From Romanomermis culicivorax (Eukaryota; Nematoda; Enoplea; Mermithida; Mermithidae), in assembly GCA_963922205.1 (NCBI GenBank), contig CAWUHX010000020.1:1488001-1552000 (forward strand): a stretch of DNA of 64,000 bases, written 5' to 3'. The notes beneath the pieces are model-generated. The model did not search any database. It saw nothing but the letters and a program-made list of their open reading frames with translations, and was not told where the DNA came from. Both the position numbers and the translations under genes were made by a program. Shown here piece after piece: positions 1 to 11,500 of the stretch (position 1 is its first letter; the number at the start of each line of letters is the position of its first letter).

Positions 1-1131
1 TTAAAACAATTTTATCGAACTTGTCAGAAGTTTTTCATGCACATAATAACAATCAATGATGGCAAAAATTCAATTTTCTCCGCCAAGTCAGGATCAAGTG
101 ATTTCCAGTAACTTTCGCGGTCAAATGAGTGAACAATGAGCGAGCAATAAAAAAATATTTGCTTCGAATCAGTTGAAACTACGACAGGCTCTATTATAAT
201 GAATGAACAAACTCGGAAGTGATCTTTTTGCACAAATATCGCCCAAGGGCCGACATTTTTTTACCTTCTTTTTTTAGATCAGGCATTAAGTGAAACTGTA
301 AACATTGAAAACGTATGCCGCTACATTTCATTCACTAAATCACGAGGTTTATCAGACAATGCTGAAATACCAATTTCAAAATGTAGTTTTAGGGCCAACT
401 GCAATCCGATTATTGGGCAATAATTCTGCATTCTTCAAATAGCTTTGTCCAATCTAGTTTTTATGATTTCTGGACTTGTGTTCCTGCTGATTTGCATTGA
501 TTTTTCTACAATCCCGTCTCGAACTTGTGAATTCCCGAGAAGACATTTCTTAAAGTACATTTTCCTTATATGCGGGTCGCAGAGGAAAGGTTTTCTTGTG
601 TAAATTCTGAAATTGCACATGCTTCAATGCATTCGAAAGCCCATGGTAAATGGGATAATGTTATTCTATATACCCATGGGTCATCCTTATGCAGAATGAG
701 GAAAGGGATCAGTGTAGTAGTCTGAGGCTAATCAATGAGGGTTAAATTCGTTGAAATGATATTTCGCTCAGTGCGGTTGATGTCGAGCATTGTTCCTAGT
801 TATTGGCGTTCAGTGATTTCCACTATTGCCTATGCTACAGACTGGGCTGATCAGCTGTCAATTGTCTGCAGAGCCTGGGCTGATGAGCCGACTTTTCGTC
901 GCGGTAGCGGGGCTTTACAGCTGTTTCTTGAGAGTGTTTGGTACTGGGCCTTGTTGCTACTCAAGCTGACATGTCCCTGAAGGTTCGACGAACACTGTTG
1001 ACGGGATGATGGTTTGTTTGCACTTGAACTGGCCGATGTCTGTCTTCAATCCATATGTGTATTGTGGACTGGGTAAACGTTTTCGGTGTCCCGTACCAAG
1101 CACACCTAAGGAACATCCACAAGACTAGGTA
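1..1131. other. No supported gene
   Basis: AT-rich sequence with only short open frames on both strands. The 81-codon + strand frame at 735-980 has no splice sites or domain signature that would support it. I see no RNA gene or clear repeat here before the foldback element that begins near 1132. Confidence 0.5.
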
Positions 1132-2327
1132 CCGAGACATTAAAGCGCGGGACAATAGAGCGCGGACATTAGAGCGCGGACATTAAAGCGCAGAGACATA
1201 AGAGCGCAGGACGATAGAGCGCAGAGACATTAGAGCGCAGGACAATAGAGCGCAGGGACAATAGAGCGCAAGGAAAATAGAGCGCGGACATTAGAGACAA
1301 TACAGTAGCGGATGCAGGGGGCGGCCGCGCCTCATAAACTCACGGTCTAAAAATAAAAATTATCAAGATAATACTTAAACGCAAATTATCAGAAATGTAC
1401 AAAACTTAATTAAATACTGTAGCCAAGATCAACTTTTTCCGAATTTTTTCTTCTTTCATCTATCCTTTATTTTCTTGCCAATTTCGTCCTTTTTTCGTTT
1501 TGTTTTTAAAAAAAAATTTAAGAAAAAAAAGAAAAAGATCGTTTGCATATCGAAGCAAATAATTCAAGAAAAATATAAAATTTTTTAAAAAAATTTCCCC
1601 CCCCTCCCTCGAAAAAATTTCTGCGTCGACCGCTGAGACAATAGAGCGCAGGGGCCGGTTGCATCAACGCATTTAAACTCGAGCTCGAGCTAAAGCCGAC
1701 AGTTTAGCTAAACTCGAGCTCGAGATGTTTGATGCAACCGCTAAAAGTTAAATCTGACGTCGAGTTTAGCTAAACCTCAGATTTAACAGTTAAAACCGAG
1801 CTCGAGTTCAGCCTCAGGTTTAGTTGATGCAACCAGCCCCATCAGAGCAAAATACAAAAAAACGAAAATAAAATAAGGTGAAAAGTAACTACATTTAGCC
1901 CAAAAATGCTTTCTTTCAATTTTTTTGTGACTGAAAAACTTTAGGTCAAAGTCAAAGCACTTTTCCACCATGGAGTTTTTTGTCAAAATTCGCGGAAGAC
2001 AAAAAAATCGCAGATATTTGAGCTTTGAATCTTCGAATAAAATTGTTTCATTTTGTTATTTTCGAATTGATCTTGAATTTCTAACTCGCATTTAGAATCA
2101 CACACGCAGTTTTTTGTCAGCTTTTGAAATGAAGCCGCTTGCTTAGTATTCTTTTTTCATGTTCAAAAACAATTTTAAATTCGCGTTCATTGGTTAAAAT
2201 TTAAAAGTTGGTTAAAAAAGTTGGTCAAAATTTTTTCGAATCAATGGATGCGCTCTAACGTCCCTGCGCCCTATTGTCCTGCGCTCTAATGTCCCTGCGC
2301 TCTATTGTCCCGCGCTCTAATGTCCGG
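1132..2327. repeat. Foldback element with tandem AGAGCGCAG subrepeats in its inverted ends
   Basis: The left end (1132-1300) is an array of 14-16 bp units of the form GACATTAGAGCGCAG, with variants GACAATAGAGCGCAGG. The right end (2249-2327) carries the same units in the opposite orientation (CTGCGCTCTAATGTCC). An inverted pair of terminal arrays built from short tandem repeats is the architecture of foldback (FB/Galileo-like) DNA transposons. No transposase frame lies between the arms, so it would be non-autonomous. One more unit at 1635-1652 and a nested 190-bp element at 1651-1840 lie inside. Target duplication is not obvious. Confidence 0.75.
1651..1840. repeat. 190-bp MITE with GGGGCYGGTTGCATCAAC ends
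   Basis: The left end reads GGGGCCGGTTGCATCAAC and the reverse complement of the right end reads GGGGCTGGTTGCATCAAC. The interior is a series of CTCGAG/GAGCTC palindromes (AAACTCGAGCTCGAG). It has no coding capacity. It sits inside the foldback element, so it inserted later. The same terminal motif and length recur at 35591-35782. Confidence 0.7.
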
Positions 2328-2878
2328 TCACGATGATAAGTGACTGCATTAATAAAAGGAAAGTAGTGTACTTTCCTGGCAATGCACCAGTATGTCTCGT
2401 TTTCCAGTACTCTTGCTGGCTTTAGGAAATTGAGTATTTTGATGCGACAACTCTGTCATTGTAGATTCAAGATTTACTTTGAGCTGAATTACAATCTCAA
2501 GAAATATATACCAACTAGCTACAGGCACTACATCTACCGGTGATCCTTATGTGCAGCAGGCCTTAAAAGCTCTCGGCTAGTTAAACCTATCAGTATGCAT
2601 ACGACATATTGTGTGACACTCAGTTGTGCCAGACGTATACCATGCTGGTCATTTTCATCTAGTTCATGCATTCTTAATATAGGATGTACAGGAAATATTT
2701 CACTTTTGTAATTGAATAAAAAATAATCATACAACACTAGAAAATAGAATTACAGCACTTGGATACGAAACGAAAGATATCGTGCGATTCAAAATTTTAA
2801 ATCTCACAAAATTTCCTCAATTTTTTGAACTTTCTTCGTGACGTAATCCAAAAATTCAGGAAGTTTTGCATTTTTCAG
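2328..2878. other. Upstream intron or intergenic sequence
   Basis: No gene is supported. Its last bases (TTTTGCATTTTTCAG, ending at 2878) form a good nematode-type 3' splice site for the exon that follows, so at least the end of this stretch is probably intron. Confidence 0.4.
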
Positions 2879-3274
2879 CTCCACTATACTTTCGATAAAG
2901 ACCTCGTTTCGCCCAGCCGGCGTCAATTTGCCCACTCAGTCGCCCACATAGCCAATGAACGGCTCAGGAATAACCGCCGCCGTCGAGTTAACAAACGGAC
3001 CCAGTCCGCGGCCGGTTCCGCAGGCACGTCGTCGGCATCCCAACAATTTCAAAACGTGCGCTACTTGAACGTACCTCAACATGTGGATCGTTGTGGCGGA
3101 GCCGGCGGTCAGCCGGGCCGCGGCGCCACTATTCCCTCGACAATCGACGAGGCGTCCGACGAAGAGATATCGGTGGTGGTTGTGAACGAAAATGACGCTC
3201 AGAACATGGAAGATGAAGCCAAAAATAACGATAATCATGTTCATAGGACAGAGAGGCCCAAATTTCACCTCTGA
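2879..3274 (+). CDS. Terminal coding exon of an unrecognised gene
   Basis: After the acceptor TTTTTCAG at 2878 the + strand is open in phase 0 for 131 codons and stops at TGA 3272-3274. Base composition jumps from AT-rich to GC-rich with even codon use, the clearest coding signal in the first 10 kb. The product begins LHYTFDKDLVSPSRR, has a very basic stretch (LRNNRRRRVNKR), then Ser/Ala/Gly-rich, Gly-rich and acidic Asp/Glu/Asn-rich stretches, and ends PKFHL. It looks like a disordered cytoplasmic or nuclear C-terminal tail. No domain is recognised and the upstream exons are not visible, so no function is offered. The open frame extends upstream to 2825 but that part reads as intron. Confidence 0.6.
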   Translation, partial: LHYTFDKDLVSPSRRQFAHSVAHIANERLRNNRRRRVNKRTQSAAGSAGTSSASQQFQNVRYLNVPQHVDRCGGAGGQPGRGATIPSTIDEASDEEISVVVVNENDAQNMEDEAKNNDNHVHRTERPKFHL

Positions 3275-3379
3275 TTGTGTGGAATGAGCTGGGGGTGCAT
3301 TCCGTCAGAACTTGAAAACTATAACTTGAGTTACCGAAAGAAATTTTGGAATCGTAGATTACACATAGCCGAAGCGGCT

Positions 3380-3624
3380 TTAAAGGGTGATTTATACTTG
3401 CCTTTTTCGACGGAACGGAACCGATCGCCAACAGTTTGAAGCGTTCAGCCTGAAAATCCATTTTCGATCGAAAAAGATAAAGGCAATTTTATAGAAAATG
3501 ACCGACAGTAACCTCCGACTGAATCGAACGGAACGAAAATTTCCCTTTCGTTTAGTACCGTTGTATCGATTTCTTTCCGTTCCGTTCCGTTCCGCCAAAA
3601 AACGCAAGTATAAATGACCCTTAA
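3380..3624. repeat. TTAA-flanked MITE (piggyBac-type target)
   Basis: TTAA at 3380-3383 is followed by AGGGTGATTTATACTTGC, and TTAA at 3621-3624 is preceded by GCAAGTATAAATGACCC, its inverted counterpart. The inner arms both carry GGAACGGAAC runs (the right arm as GTTCCGTTCC). At 245 bp it has no transposase. TTAA duplication is typical of piggyBac-superfamily elements. It lies about 105 bp downstream of the stop codon of the preceding exon, so it may be in the 3' UTR. Confidence 0.7.
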
Positions 3625-6600
3625 GACTGCCACTTACTGTAAGTGAACAGTGACTTATTCGTATAGACTTTCAAGATGCAAGTCACATTCATTTTTCATT
3701 GGTCCGGTGTTATTTTGTAAATGCTTCTTCAACTATATTCCAATTTCGACTGTTAGACATTAGATTTCGTAACCACATTAGTCAATTTACGGATGCAATT
3801 AACTAACGAATTTTCTTTTATAACTTATTCTTAACTTTAGCATGTTCTTCTAGTGTCTGTTTTTCCTGAAAAATTTGCAAATAATAAATGTGCAAAGCAA
3901 GTACTATTTGAAATTTTTACAATTTTCTGCCAAACTGTATGTCACATTAAATTGAAAATTTGTGAACGTATTCAATAAATATTTCGAAAACTTTTTGAGT
4001 AAAAATTTTTACAGTAAAAGTTTTATTTGAGCGGCTTTTGTTGCAGTAATTAATTTTTTCATTTTTCTATTTACAATCATTTTATGAAAAGTAGACTATA
4101 GATGATCAGTAAATTATTTCGAAAAATTTAAGTTTCATTTAATCAATAGATAGTTGAGCTAGTAAATTGACTAATAGTTTTATTAAACGTGGTTTTGCAC
4201 TTATCGGGCAATTTTTTTCGGATATCTACAAAGCCTTCCGGTTGAAATTCCATAGGTTTCAGTTCATCGAAATTAATCCTCGTTCAGATTTTGTACTGTG
4301 AATTGTGCGCCACTTTGCTATATTTGTCGAGTTTTCCTGGAAAATGCTATTTTAGCCTATACAATCATTGTGACGGTTTATAATTGAAGTAAAAGTTTGA
4401 GCAAAATTGTATTGTTTTTACTTATGTTTTCTCTTGAATTCTGCCAAACACCTAAGCTTTTTGTTTTACGTCTCTCTATGATCTGATTTTTCCATAAAAC
4501 TGAAAAGTATACGTTTCGCCTCTTCCCTCATTTGATTCATTTGTTCTATACAATTTCTGATCAATCAAACATGTCCTCATTTCATCGTGATTCCTTCAGG
4601 GATCTGATCGATATGTTTCGGTACAATTTATATGTACGGTTTCATAAGGTAACATAGTTATGAAGCTACTCACTGTAGAATACTTGGAACACATTCGCTG
4701 TAGGAATAAACTATCTCGCATCCGATACAGTAGGAATAACTTTTTTCGTCGATTCATCAACTTTCATTTTTTCTTGCTCGTCGGGCGACAGCTGTAGGAA
4801 AAGCTAACTTTTTCTATTTCCTCTTTTATTGATGACTCTAGAAATATTCTTACCCCGGTTCTTCTCTGGGGCAGACCACGAAATGATGCTGACTCCTAAC
4901 TGTCCTATGGTGAAAATATTTTCCGCGATGCCTAATTTTCATATGGAATGCCCATAAATGGTCTGTGATTTAATTTTCTGATCCGCAGAAGAAAAAAGAA
5001 ACATTCGGAAAGGGCGCTCGCACTTTCTAAATTTGGATGTTCAGTATAGTCGACTCTAAAAGCAAAAATTTAGCTTAACACTTCAAGTCCGCGGATCATT
5101 TTTTGTCATTGGTTGTTGGCCACACAGCGCCATATGGCTTTTAGAAAATAATTTTTTGTGGTGGGCAAGTTATCGTGTGCCGTATACCACTTCTTGTCTG
5201 TGGATAAATGTATCAAACCGTCAATAAATTCCTAGGAATCCTTTCTGACTTTAACATTTTTTAGCATTCTAACTTTAACATTATGTCTTTAAAACTCAAT
5301 CGAAAATGGAAATACATCATGTTTTCAATATGACACGATTCACTGCATTTAGGACCGAAAATTCAGGAGCTCATAATCAAGATGACAACCGTGCATTGTC
5401 TAAAAGTCAGATACATCTGACATTCAATGGTTGATAAATCATTTTGTATTTTATTAATCTTTTTGTCATCTATTTCAAGTTGAGCTTGAACTTCGAAACT
5501 AAGAGCACATCTACTTACTGATCAAATTCATATCTGCCTAAGTTCAAGGACTGAGAAAATTTTGCTGACCAGACTCTCATCATCTGTAGCTATTATTTTT
5601 TGGATCTTTTCTGTATAACGGATGAAAAAGCGAAAAACTGAATAAACTGATCGCGCACATTTCAAGTGAAGTACGGGCCAACTTTGCTACATCAACACTA
5701 TTTCAGTTGTCAGTGATGTTGAGCCAATTATGAATTACATATCATGAGGTCTTCTCACCAATGAAGGTTATGTGAATGATCCTGTTTTCAAAATTTGGGA
5801 TCAGCAAATACCCATGATCATTCTTTTTTCTTTGCTGTATTTCGGTCATAGAAGTGTTGAAATATTTTTTCTTGACATAGTATTCCTTAGCACTGTAGCA
5901 ATCAGTAATCATTTTATTCAGAATGACTAAACTTTCACTTTTCGGGAGTAAAACTATTCGTTAACAGGAAAATTAATTAATAAATGGTGACTTCTGAGAA
6001 CACAGGAGATCACTGTTGAAATGTGAAAGAATCGAATAAGTCAAGAATCGAATAAGCGTTTGCTGATGGTGTCATATAGCAACTTCTGTGATCTCACGAA
6101 GGTAATGAGATTATACTATTTTTTAACATAATCAATAGTCATAACACGGCTGCCATGGATCATTGAATTATTAGTGGCACACCCTCGGATGTGTTTTGGT
6201 TGGTCATGCAAACAATTTTGAGACTGTGTATTGGAGCTTATGACTTTATTGGGTCAAAACAACATCAGCAGGATGGGCTGCTGCGTTGTCATCAAGAGGC
6301 GAAATTCACTCAGGTGATGAAATTGGATCAACATTTTGTTATGTAGGCATACATTCTGATAGCCTTGAACATGAAAGCGACCAATCAAAGAATAATGTCT
6401 CCCAGAATTTGATGTGCTGAATAGTTCGAAGTGTCAACTCTTTAATGTTTTCTAGGCCGTAGAGAACTTAGGCATCATCCCCTTTGGCAAGTGATTTGTT
6501 CATGTTCCTATTCTGTAGGAGCTCGAAACGATTCAGCCCTGATCTTTCTGCGCACGTTCCAATCTACAATCCATCCGAGGCATATACTCATCATGTACGT

Positions 6601-7315
6601 GTGGCAATTATTGATATTCTATAAGTTGTCAGAAATTCGTCGATTTTTTCTCTTGAACTGTATTATTTACTTCCACGATGCTCTGATGTCTGTGAGCTGC
6701 TTGACTTCTAGCTGATGGCTACTCACCGCTGGGTTCATCTTCCAGGCTACTTCTACCATGCTTAGACCCTGTCATAGTCCATTCAATGTCAAATAATTCA
6801 CGATGCAGAATAAAAAATGAGAAAATTGAGCGGAAAAAAGTAATTTCGTCCTGTATAACACGAATTGAAATTTTGCGCACCTCCCTACTGTCAACTCCTT
6901 TAATTTGCATGCAATTAAATTTCATCAAAAAGGTTTTAGTTTGCTTTTTCCACTACGCGCTCGAATACTTCAACTCTGATTATTGTTCATTTATGAAGTT
7001 CTTTGTCAATATTCGATAGTTTGTGAAAATGTTTTGGTTTTTAGTCTGTATTTTATAAATTGCTTTTCAATCGGTATAGTGATTCATTTTTTATCAATTG
7101 GAAAATGATAAAAATATAATCAAATTGAAAATCGTCTAGAAGAAGCTTTTACTGTAGAATTTTTTGCTTCGAAAATCTCTGACGGTTAGCTGAGCGTTTC
7201 ACAAATTTTCAGTTTCATATGACGTACGGTTTGGCATAAAATATGAAATAATACTTGCTTTCCTGATTCAAAGCATTTTAAGAAAAAACGACTATAGTTT
7301 GCCATTTGCTAGCGT
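3625..7315. other. Long gene-free stretch with two CTATAGT-family MITE copies
   Basis: AT-rich sequence with no convincing exon on either strand. It contains two degenerate copies of the 245-bp CTATAGT element described at 34213-34459, at about 3865-4102 (inverted) and 7076-7298. Scattered short open frames, for example around 6491-7019 on both strands, have no supporting features. Confidence 0.5.
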
Positions 7316-8547
7316 TGGGAGTCAAAAGCCCAGCCTGTAGCGCAGCAAATGTTTCAGAAGCGCAGCAAAAAGCTTCAAAAGCGCAGCGAATTTCAATCAA
7401 ATCAATGTCTGTGTTTGTTCGGAAAAACATAGAGAATCATGAGATTCAAAAGAAAGAGCAGAGAGACGGTGAAATAAAACAATGGATTTGCTTAATAAAT
7501 TAGATGCGCTATTAGAGACCATAATGCGCTTCGCCGAAATTCATTTTAAGGTGTTCACAGCACTTCCACAACATTCTAGTGACTGACTTTTCAGAAATTC
7601 AGATCAAAAGGGCATTTATGGAATCGTGATGGACGTGAAAAATTTTTTTTTACGTTAATGAGATTGCGTTCATTTCTGTTTGATATTTAATTAGACATGC
7701 ACTAGTATCATTGACCAAGTTACTTCGTTATGTCAAAGAAAATTCAGTAACATCTTTTTATGAAGCACATAACATACGAAAATTTATAACTGGCTGCGCT
7801 TTTGAAACACTTTTACATCATTGGCTGCGCTTTTGAACATTTTAGCATGAGGGTATAGACAGAATTGCTGCGCTCTTGAACTTTTTGCGTGTGCTGCGCT
7901 TTTGATCTCTTCCCTTTGCTATGAGGGCTAAACCGTGGGGTGGGAATCATTAGCGCAGTCGGTTCAAAAGCGCAGCCAAATGCTCAAAAGCGCAGTCAAT
8001 GCAAATTGGTTCAAAAGCGTAGTCAGTGATAAACTATTCCACAATAGTTTAAAGGGTCAAAAGCGCAGGCAACAGTTAGCCACAGACAAAACTTCACCTA
8101 AAAATAGATATAAATTTTTCGAAAACTGAGTGGGCATGCTACACGACAATAATACTTAAAAAATGCATCTCATTAAGAAAAAGCTTCGTTTTTTGGCCTC
8201 TTTCTGAGAGCTTCCAAAAATAGGCAACTTGTACATGGTGCTAATTTCACAAAAGCGCTTTCGACTGTTGTTCCATCGAGTAGAATGGTGTTGGCAATGT
8301 AGAAATAAAATCGACTTTGATGACAAAACTATAAACCTGCAAATTATACATAAACATGTCGCTGAAAAGCAAAATTAAGCATTATATCTGCAATTAGCAA
8401 GTTCCGAAGCAACGTTTATGCTAACAAAACATTTGACTGCGCTTTTGAAACTTTTGGCTGCGCTTTTGATGCTCCTGCGCTAATGAAACAACTGGCTGCG
8501 CTTTTGAAGCAACTGCGCTTTTGAACTGACTGCGCTTTTGACCCCCA
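7316..8547. repeat. Double foldback element with CAAAAGCGCAG subrepeats
   Basis: Four blocks of a roughly 15-bp unit (TCAAAAGCGCAGC) alternate in orientation: 7316-7400 forward, about 7790-7905 reverse (GCTGCGCTTTTGA), about 7950-8065 forward, and 8433-8547 reverse. The outer pair and the inner pairs can each fold back, so this is either two adjacent foldback elements (7316-7905 and 7950-8547) or one large element with an inner pair. No transposase frame is present. The unit shares the core AGCGCAG with the different foldback family at 1132-2327. Confidence 0.75.
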
Positions 8548-11500
8548 TTCAAACCGTGCACTGGTACATACTGGGTACCAGTTGTCTAAATTTTTCTAGC
8601 TTTTATAAAAATGGACAGGTATCAGTTTTTGTAACTGTGGCAAAGCACAGGATCTCGGAAGAATTGACCTGACTCATCATTCGGTTAAAAGTAATTTTAT
8701 ACTAACCATGTTTCTAAGTCAGAATCACTCTCACTTATTTTCACCGGCAACAAATGGCAAATAAACCTTTTGCCGTTGGCGGAACTTGTTCGCAAAAAAA
8801 TCCTGCTGTAAATGAGCGATATTAGTACAATTATTTCGCTCCTACTATTTTAGTTTTTTCTCAGAATCAAGAAAAACAGTTGGGAAACTGTATACACCAC
8901 AGATCATTAGCATTTTACTGTTTTCTCGCTAATTGACATTCACCGCTGACATCTTCTTGTGCAAAACGGCATTTTGATCTTTTTTATAGTAGGGCGGCAT
9001 AACAACCACCGATTATTGAATCAAAAAAAATAGGATCATCAGTTTTTTACTCTGTAAAATATTCTGCTTGTGGATCTTGTTTACGGGGTGCCTTAAAATC
9101 GATTTTTGTGTCATTATGCAGCTGTCAGCTTTGATCTTTTTCTCTCTCTCTCGCTCTCTTGCTCTAGAAGCATCATCATCAGTCTGAAAAGAGAGAAAAA
9201 GAGAGCGGAGTTTCCTTCAGCTGCGAGAAGCTCAGTTGCTAACTAAGATGCTAATTTTTCTATTAACTGATGGAGCAACGGCGGCTGGCCGGCTCGTCTT
9301 GTGCATAATAAAAAAACGGTAGAGGGGAACATAATCTGAGATTTTTTTGAACCTGCTCATTTTGTGTTTTAACTGCGTCGTCAGATAGTGGCCATGTTTC
9401 GTCCTGCGTCATTTTGTGCTAATTTTTTCTATTTGATGTGTGAATTTTTCGATTGATTATGGATATACAAGTAAGGATTTTATTGAAAAATCCATCCTTT
9501 TAGTGACGTTTAATGCGGATTAAAATTCCCAGTTTTGAGTGATGTCGAAATGAAAATAGGTTCCACAATTGCACATTCTGATCATGATATTTTTGGATGC
9601 TTTTTTTTGTTTATGAATTTATTACTTTTCCAAAACTTTTATTGAATCTCCCCAGACAACTGAACGGGTTCTGAACATATTGTACCTCATATACGTGTCA
9701 AGATACTCCAGGAAAAGTACAGTAGGCGTTTGATCTAGCAAAATTTGAAACCACAGGAAAAAATTATTCGATGAATATTGCCATTATACTAACCTGTAAA
9801 AACACACTTGCCTTTTTCATTTTCTAACCAGCACGAAGTCATTATTAATAATCTAAATATTTTAGGGTAGATCTCACAAAGATAATCTCGGACTGAAATT
9901 AGTGTGCGAATTTCCAACCGTAGCCCCGTATTTCAGATTTTCAGTCATGCTCGCTGGTACGCTTATGACGTTTTGCAGAAATATAAATTCGCTGTCAAAA
10001 CTATCATGTAGCTTGATTGCATCATTTTTACATAGACTTTAATTAAAAATTATTTCATACAAGATAAGAACATTTTAAAACTAATCAGCTACTGGATGAT
10101 CATGAATTTTAATGGTCCTCTTACCTTGTAAAAGTGGACAGTTCGAGCTGAAATATAAATCGTTCTAGAATCATTACCATACCAGATTACAGCTATGAGA
10201 GGCAGATGACGACCCGTCAAATCTTAAAATGATATGATCTATCACTCTCAAGAATTGTAAGATCAAATGTTGACATTCAAATGTGAAACAAAGACGTAAC
10301 GATCATAAGTTGCCGTTCGCACACTCAGTTGAAAATTCTGGAAATGCATTCATTCTATAATGCAAAATTTATCGAGACATGAAAATACCTCTTTCGCATT
10401 GAGCGCCATGATGACATACTTCTGGATTTTGAATTATGTACGTTTCCTAATGCGTCACTTATCCTGCTATAAGTCTGTGCTTGTAGACGCCGCAATTGTG
10501 CAGTATAATCAGTTTTAGTAGTTATGCGCAATACGTTGATCTGCGCGTAGATTGTCAATTCACCGAAAGATGTCTTCTTAATTAACGAGCATATACTGTA
10601 TTGCAACATTGCAATACTAAAAATTTTCATTGAAAAAATTGAATCTGTTATTGTGGTTTTTAGACCCTTGCGATTTCGTGAATGGCGAAAAAAAGATGTG
10701 ATCTTGACCTACTTCCACTACCGTGCTTTATTTCCGCTAACTTTTGTTTCAAAGACGCACTTGACTTTTCCCAGTGGAAACCATCTTCAATTAAGATCTG
10801 AGGCAGATGGGATAAAATTTTTTTATTGGACGACTGGATCATAGATCAAACGGGAACATACAAATTTTGAGTTCGTTTTATGGTAGGAAGCAACGTTTTA
10901 TGCTATGGCGTCATCCGTTGTATAATGAAAAATAAGCGTTCTTATGGTTCTGCTGCTTCAAGTGCTATTATATGGAGGAGTAGCATGAAGAATTGTCTTT
11001 ATTCGGAAACGTGGTCTTCATTGAGTGTGCTTTGTCCATTTTTACTCATATTTCACCATCGATAAGTGTTTTATCCGTTCACAAATTACAAACAACAAGA
11101 TGGCTGGACTCTTCCTAGTTCAGCGAGTCTAAATATAACTTTTTCCAGTAAGCTGTAAAATTCGCCTTCCAATTTTTACTGAACTTGATTGATGCATATA
11201 TTAGACTTTGAGAAAAAGTGATATCAGAGATGTCCCTCATATGTTTGGTTTTGTCTAATTTTACACTCCTATCGTAAACAAATCTCGCGATCGGGAAACT
11301 AAGCACTAAACAGTATAACGTTACTCTTATGACTACGTGCCTTCAGACGAATTATGAGATTTCTCGATTTTCGATTTTTCGATTCAGGGTATACACCTGA
11401 AGAGCTTCTTCTTCAGTAATAGCAGTAGTCCATCAATTTTTTTTGATAGCATGCTTTGTATTGATCGATCTAATATGTGAACTCTTCAACGCTTTATTAT

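Noticed and set aside
1132..8547. CRISPR array (short regular AGCGCAG repeats)
   Set aside because: Units are degenerate, contiguous and in inverted blocks, in a eukaryotic genome with introns; no spacers of constant length.
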